Positions 39,173-41,981 of a stretch of DNA of 41,981 nucleotides are shown in pieces. The translations under genes were made by a program, and so were the position numbers. The stretch is from an uncultured Oscillospiraceae bacterium (GTDB taxonomy: Bacteria; Bacillota; Clostridia; Oscillospirales; Oscillospiraceae). The notes under the pieces were generated by a model. That model made no database searches. It saw only the letters and a program-made list of their open reading frames with translations, and was not told the origin of the DNA. Location of the stretch: NCBI GenBank assembly GCA_944386885.1, contig CALXCU010000005.1:1-41981 (forward strand), in the 5' to 3' direction. How positions within the stretch are numbered: position 1 is the first letter of the stretch; each line of letters starts with the position of its first letter.

Positions 39173-40450
39173 TCAGCGCTGGTACTCGAACTCCAGGCCG
39201 TACAGGGACACGGTGTCCCCGTCCTGGATGCCCATCTCCTCCAGCCGGTCGTAGAGGCCGGACTGGCGGAGCATCTTGTCAAACCAGCTCCTCGACTCGA
39301 AGTCACCGAAGTTGGTGTTGGACATGATCCGCTCCAGCCAGGGGCCTTCCACATACCACACGCCCTCCTCCTGGGTGATCTCCAGGGGGGCGCTGACATC
39401 CACCTGGGGCGCGGGCTCCACATAGGTGGGCTCGTAAACCGTGATCGGGGGCAGGTGCTCCAGCTCCCGGGCGGCGGCCAGCATCAGCTCCCGGGTACCC
39501 TGATGCGCGGCGGCAGAAATCTCATAGAAGGGCATGCCCAGGGCCTCTACATGGGCCTTTAGGGCCTCCAGCCCCGTGCGGTCAGCGGCGATGTCCACTT
39601 TGTTGCCCGCCACGATCATCCGCCGCTGGGCCAGCTGGGGGGAGTACTCCTTCAGCTCAGCCTGGATGGCCTCGAAGTCCTCCACCGGGTCTCGGCCCTC
39701 GCTGCCCGAGACGTCCACCACATGGATGAGCAGGCGGCAGCGGTCGATGTGCCGCAGGAAATCGTGGCCCAGGCCGGCCCCTTCGCTGGCCCCCTCGATG
39801 ATGCCGGGGATGTCGGCCAGGACAAAGGAGACCCCCTCGTCCACCCACACCACCCCCAGGTTGGGGAAGAGGGTGGTGAAGTGATAGTTGGCGATTTTGG
39901 GCTGCGCCTTGCTCACCACGCTCAGCAGGGTGGACTTGCCCACGTTGGGGAAGCCCACCAGCCCCACGTCGGCCAGGAGCTTGAGCTCCAGCACCACCTC
40001 CCGGGTCTGGCCCGGCAGGCCGGACTTGGCAAAATTAGGGACCTGCCGTGTGGGGGTGGCAAAATGCTTGTTCCCCCAGCCGCCCTTGCCCCCACGGGCC
40101 AGGACGAAGGGCTCGTCCCCCGACATATCGCAGATGATCTCGCCGGTGGCCGCGTCCCGCACCACCGTGCCCCGGGGGACCTTAATGACCAGATCCTCCC
40201 CATCCTTGCCCGAGCAGCGCTTGCCGGTGCCGTCCATGCCGTTGCCCGCCACATACTTGCGCTTGTAGCGGAAGTCCATCAGGGTGGACATGTGCCCGTC
40301 TACCTGGAGGATCACATCTCCTCCCCGGCCGCCGTCCCCCCCGTCGGGGCCGCCCGCCGCCACATACTTCTCCCGGTGGAAGGCCACCGCGCCGTTGCCG
40401 CCGCTGCCCGAGCGGACCGTGATTTTTGCCGTGTCAATGAACTGTGCCAT
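39173..40450 (-). CDS. obgE: Obg family GTPase
   Basis: A 425-residue GTPase involved in 50S subunit assembly and stress control. The glycine-rich Obg domain (about 1-158) starts FIDTAKITVRSGSGGNG and includes GGPDGGDGGRGGDV. The G domain has GFPNVGKST (Lys172), the switch region with TTLFPNLG, DIPGIIEGA and NKVD. The C-terminal OCT domain (about 362-425) is present, as in Firmicute and actinobacterial long forms. ATG 40450 has AAGGAGGG upstream; the frame runs further but has no start signal. A strong promoter lies about 95 bases upstream. Confidence 0.96.
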   Translation of the reverse strand: MAQFIDTAKITVRSGSGGNGAVAFHREKYVAAGGPDGGDGGRGGDVILQVDGHMSTLMDFRYKRKYVAGNGMDGTGKRCSGKDGEDLVIKVPRGTVVRDAATGEIICDMSGDEPFVLARGGKGGWGNKHFATPTRQVPNFAKSGLPGQTREVVLELKLLADVGLVGFPNVGKSTLLSVVSKAQPKIANYHFTTLFPNLGVVWVDEGVSFVLADIPGIIEGASEGAGLGHDFLRHIDRCRLLIHVVDVSGSEGRDPVEDFEAIQAELKEYSPQLAQRRMIVAGNKVDIAADRTGLEALKAHVEALGMPFYEISAAAHQGTRELMLAAARELEHLPPITVYEPTYVEPAPQVDVSAPLEITQEEGVWYVEGPWLERIMSNTNFGDFESRSWFDKMLRQSGLYDRLEEMGIQDGDTVSLYGLEFEYQR

Positions 40451-40544
40451 GGAAACCCTCCTTACGCCGCGCCGCAAAACAATGGCGGTGGGCCGCCCCA
40501 TCGCCATCTGTCACGTCTTGATGTCCTGAATCGAACAGTATAAT

Positions 40545-40573
40545 ATTATACCATTTCCTATTATCAGACGCAA
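40545..40573 (-). promoter_or_regulatory. sigma-A promoter of obgE
   Basis: On the minus strand TTGCGT (40568-40573), a 17-base spacer and a perfect TATAAT (40545-40550), preceded by TGG (extended -10). The -10 is half of the 14-base palindrome GTATAATATTATAC (40538-40551). Confidence 0.72.
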
Positions 40574-40627
40574 TCAAATTCTCCCATTCCCCTGGAACTT
40601 TGTGCATCTCTTCTAGGGAGAACAGGC

Positions 40628-40656
40628 TTGATTTCCCCTGGAGAGTGTGATATGTT
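40628..40656 (+). promoter_or_regulatory. sigma-A-like promoter of ybaK
   Basis: TTGATT (40628-40633), a 17-base spacer and TATGTT (40651-40656), preceded by TGA (extended -10). It lies about 45 bases before the ybaK start. Confidence 0.6.
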
Positions 40657-40704
40657 GGAGCAAACGCCTCCGGCCGGAGCCGGAGCGGAACGGAGGAGCG
40701 CGCT

Positions 40705-41181
40705 ATGCACCAGGAAAAAACCAACGTCATGCGCCTTTTGGACCAGCGCAGGACGCCCTATACCCCCCATTTCTACGCCTGCCCCGACGGGGCGGTGGAC
40801 GGCCGGAGCGTAGCCGCCCTCATTGGCCTGCCTCCCGAGCGGGTATTCAAGACCCTGGTAACCCGGGGGGCCTCCAAGCAGAACTACGTCTTTGTCATCC
40901 CTGTCGCCGGGGAGCTGGATCTGAAAGCCGCCGCAAAGGCCGTGGGAGAGAAGTCCATTGAGATGATCCGCCAGGCTGAGCTGCTCCCCCTCACGGGCTA
41001 TGTACACGGGGGCTGCTCCCCCCTTGGGATGAAAAAACAGCTCAAGACGGTACTGGACGAGAGCGCACGGGCGCTGGAGACCATGGTGGTCAGCGCCGGG
41101 AAAATCGGCGCTCAGGTGGAGCTCTCCCCCGGCGCGCTGGAACAGCTGACCCGGGCCCGCTTTGCACCAGTGGTCAAGTAG
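40705..41181 (+). CDS. ybaK: YbaK/EbsC-like Cys-tRNA(Pro) deacylase
   Basis: A 158-residue single-domain aminoacyl-tRNA editing protein that hydrolyses Cys-tRNA(Pro) made in error by prolyl-tRNA synthetase. Family marks are GLPPERVFKTLVTRG, the conserved Lys in GMKKQLKTVLDESA, GYVHGGCSPLG and VVSAGKIGAQVELSP. The length is typical. GGAGGAG five bases before ATG 40705 supports the start. The next gene, a sensor kinase, starts six bases after the stop, so the two are probably co-transcribed although no functional link is known. Confidence 0.92.
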   Translation: MHQEKTNVMRLLDQRRTPYTPHFYACPDGAVDGRSVAALIGLPPERVFKTLVTRGASKQNYVFVIPVAGELDLKAAAKAVGEKSIEMIRQAELLPLTGYVHGGCSPLGMKKQLKTVLDESARALETMVVSAGKIGAQVELSPGALEQLTRARFAPVVK

Positions 41182-41186
41182 GACCC

Positions 41187-41981
41187 ATGCACGAGAAGCG
41201 CTATACCCGCCTGAAGCTGAAGATGCTCCTGCTGGTGCTCACAGGGGCGGTGGTGGCCTGCGCCCTGAGTCTCTTCCTGGTGGAAGTGGTGGTGGACGGC
41301 TTTTTGCAGGACCCGGTCTCCCGCCTCTTTGTCTGGGCGGCGACCCATCTCTTCGGCCAGAGCACCGAGGTGGCCCGGGAGGCCTATGATACCTATATCC
41401 GGGCCAACAAGCCGGAAATCCTGGCCCTGGGCCTGGTGGTTCTGATGCTCCTGGCCTTCTATATGGCCATGGGGCGCTTTACCACCTGGCTGGAGGAAAT
41501 CCGCTGGGCCACCCACTCCCTGGCCGACACGGCAGAGGAGGAGATCCGTCTGCCCCAGGAGCTTCAGCCCCTGGAGCAGGATCTGAACGCCATCCGCCGC
41601 CAGCTCCTGGCCCGGGAGGCCCTGGCGAAAGAGAATGAGCGGCGGCAGCGGGATCTGATCGCCTTTCTTGCCCACGACCTGAAGACACCTCTGACCTCCG
41701 TCGTGGGCTACCTGACCCTCCTTCACGATGGAGGGGATAAGCTCACCGAAGAGCAGCGGGCCAAGTTTACCGGCGTGTCCCTGGACAAGGCCCGGCGGCT
41801 GGAGGAGCTGCTGGGCGAGTTCTTTGACATCACCCGGCTGGATCTGGAACACTTGACTGAGCAGATGGTGCCCATCCAGCTCACCGTACTCCTGGAGCAG
41901 CTGGCTGACGAGTTTTATCCCATCTTTGCCCAGCGGGGGCTCACGTGTCAGACCGAGATCGAGCACCACCTCGTGGTGCTC
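41187..41981 (+). CDS. VanS-like sensor histidine kinase, cut by the window end
   Basis: The first 265 residues of a kinase whose frame is open to the last base. Two membrane segments (about 13-33 and 80-97) flank an external loop of about 45 residues. His163 is in FLAHDLKTPLTSVVGYL, followed by LLGEFFDITRLDLEHL; this is close to the VanS-like kinase at 10260-11345 but with a longer loop. The ATP-binding domain is beyond the window. The ATG lies six bases after the ybaK stop, with TAGGA as a weak ribosome site. No response regulator precedes it, so the partner is probably downstream. Confidence 0.85.
   Translation, partial: MHEKRYTRLKLKMLLLVLTGAVVACALSLFLVEVVVDGFLQDPVSRLFVWAATHLFGQSTEVAREAYDTYIRANKPEILALGLVVLMLLAFYMAMGRFTTWLEEIRWATHSLADTAEEEIRLPQELQPLEQDLNAIRRQLLAREALAKENERRQRDLIAFLAHDLKTPLTSVVGYLTLLHDGGDKLTEEQRAKFTGVSLDKARRLEELLGEFFDITRLDLEHLTEQMVPIQLTVLLEQLADEFYPIFAQRGLTCQTEIEHHLVVL

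Noticed and set aside
1..41981. Mobile elements, phage genes, CRISPR arrays or attachment sites
   Set aside because: No transposase, integrase or Cas motif, no regularly spaced repeat array and no duplicated end next to the tRNA gene was seen.

Overview
This 42 kb window is from a GC-rich, low-copy chromosomal region of a Gram-positive-type Firmicute, most likely a gut clostridium of the Oscillospiraceae (Flavonifractor / Lawsonibacter / Oscillibacter-like). The pointers are strong AGGAGG ribosome sites, sigma-A type promoters, an S-layer-homology (SLH) protein, the tilS-hpt-ftsH and gdpP-rplI-dnaB gene orders, DnaI/DnaD replication proteins, and zapA next to a U32 'peptidase'. The genus is an inference. 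No insertion sequences, phage genes, integrases or CRISPR arrays were seen.

Layout. (1) 1-571 is a gene-free control region with 11-bp tandem repeats typical of OmpR/PhoB-family regulators. It precedes a 1031-residue secreted SLH protein (572-3667). (2) 3863-6734 encodes a response regulator and a large multi-membrane histidine kinase. (3) 6747-12048, all on the minus strand, is the most notable block: a VanR-VanS-like two-component pair followed by a VanG-like D-Ala:D-Ser ligase, a VanXY-like peptidase, a small hexapeptide acyltransferase and a racemase with the serine-racemase Asn. Together these look like a complete D-Ala-D-Ser glycopeptide-resistance set. It differs from the textbook vanG/vanC order because the racemase lacks the membrane domain of VanT and a soluble acyltransferase gene sits in front of it. 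(4) 12305-13837 holds tRNA-Leu(UAG), pyridoxal kinase and a pyridoxamine-oxidase-fold protein. (5) 13918-15897 (minus) encodes the helicase loader DnaI and a DnaD-like initiator.

(6) 16127-25245 (plus) is a long operon-like run: zapA, U32 hydroxylase/peptidase family, dut, maf, mreC, mreD, PBP2 (mrdA) and a GH13 glycosidase. It links division, nucleotide-pool hygiene and cell elongation. (7) 25311-33192 (minus) is gdpP, rplI, dnaB, tilS, hpt, ftsH. (8) 33466-41981 is a mixed region: ilvE, a GNAT acetyltransferase, a TetR regulator divergent from glycogen branching enzyme glgB, an AEC transporter with obg, and ybaK followed by a second VanS-like kinase cut by the window end.

Cell-wall biology is the common theme. 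The window holds a surface-layer protein, precursor remodelling from D-Ala-D-Ala to D-Ala-D-Ser, MreC/MreD/PBP2 for elongation, c-di-AMP turnover by GdpP, and three sensor kinases of the clostridial VanS-like kind. All assignments come from reading motifs and remembered family sequences; no database search was run.
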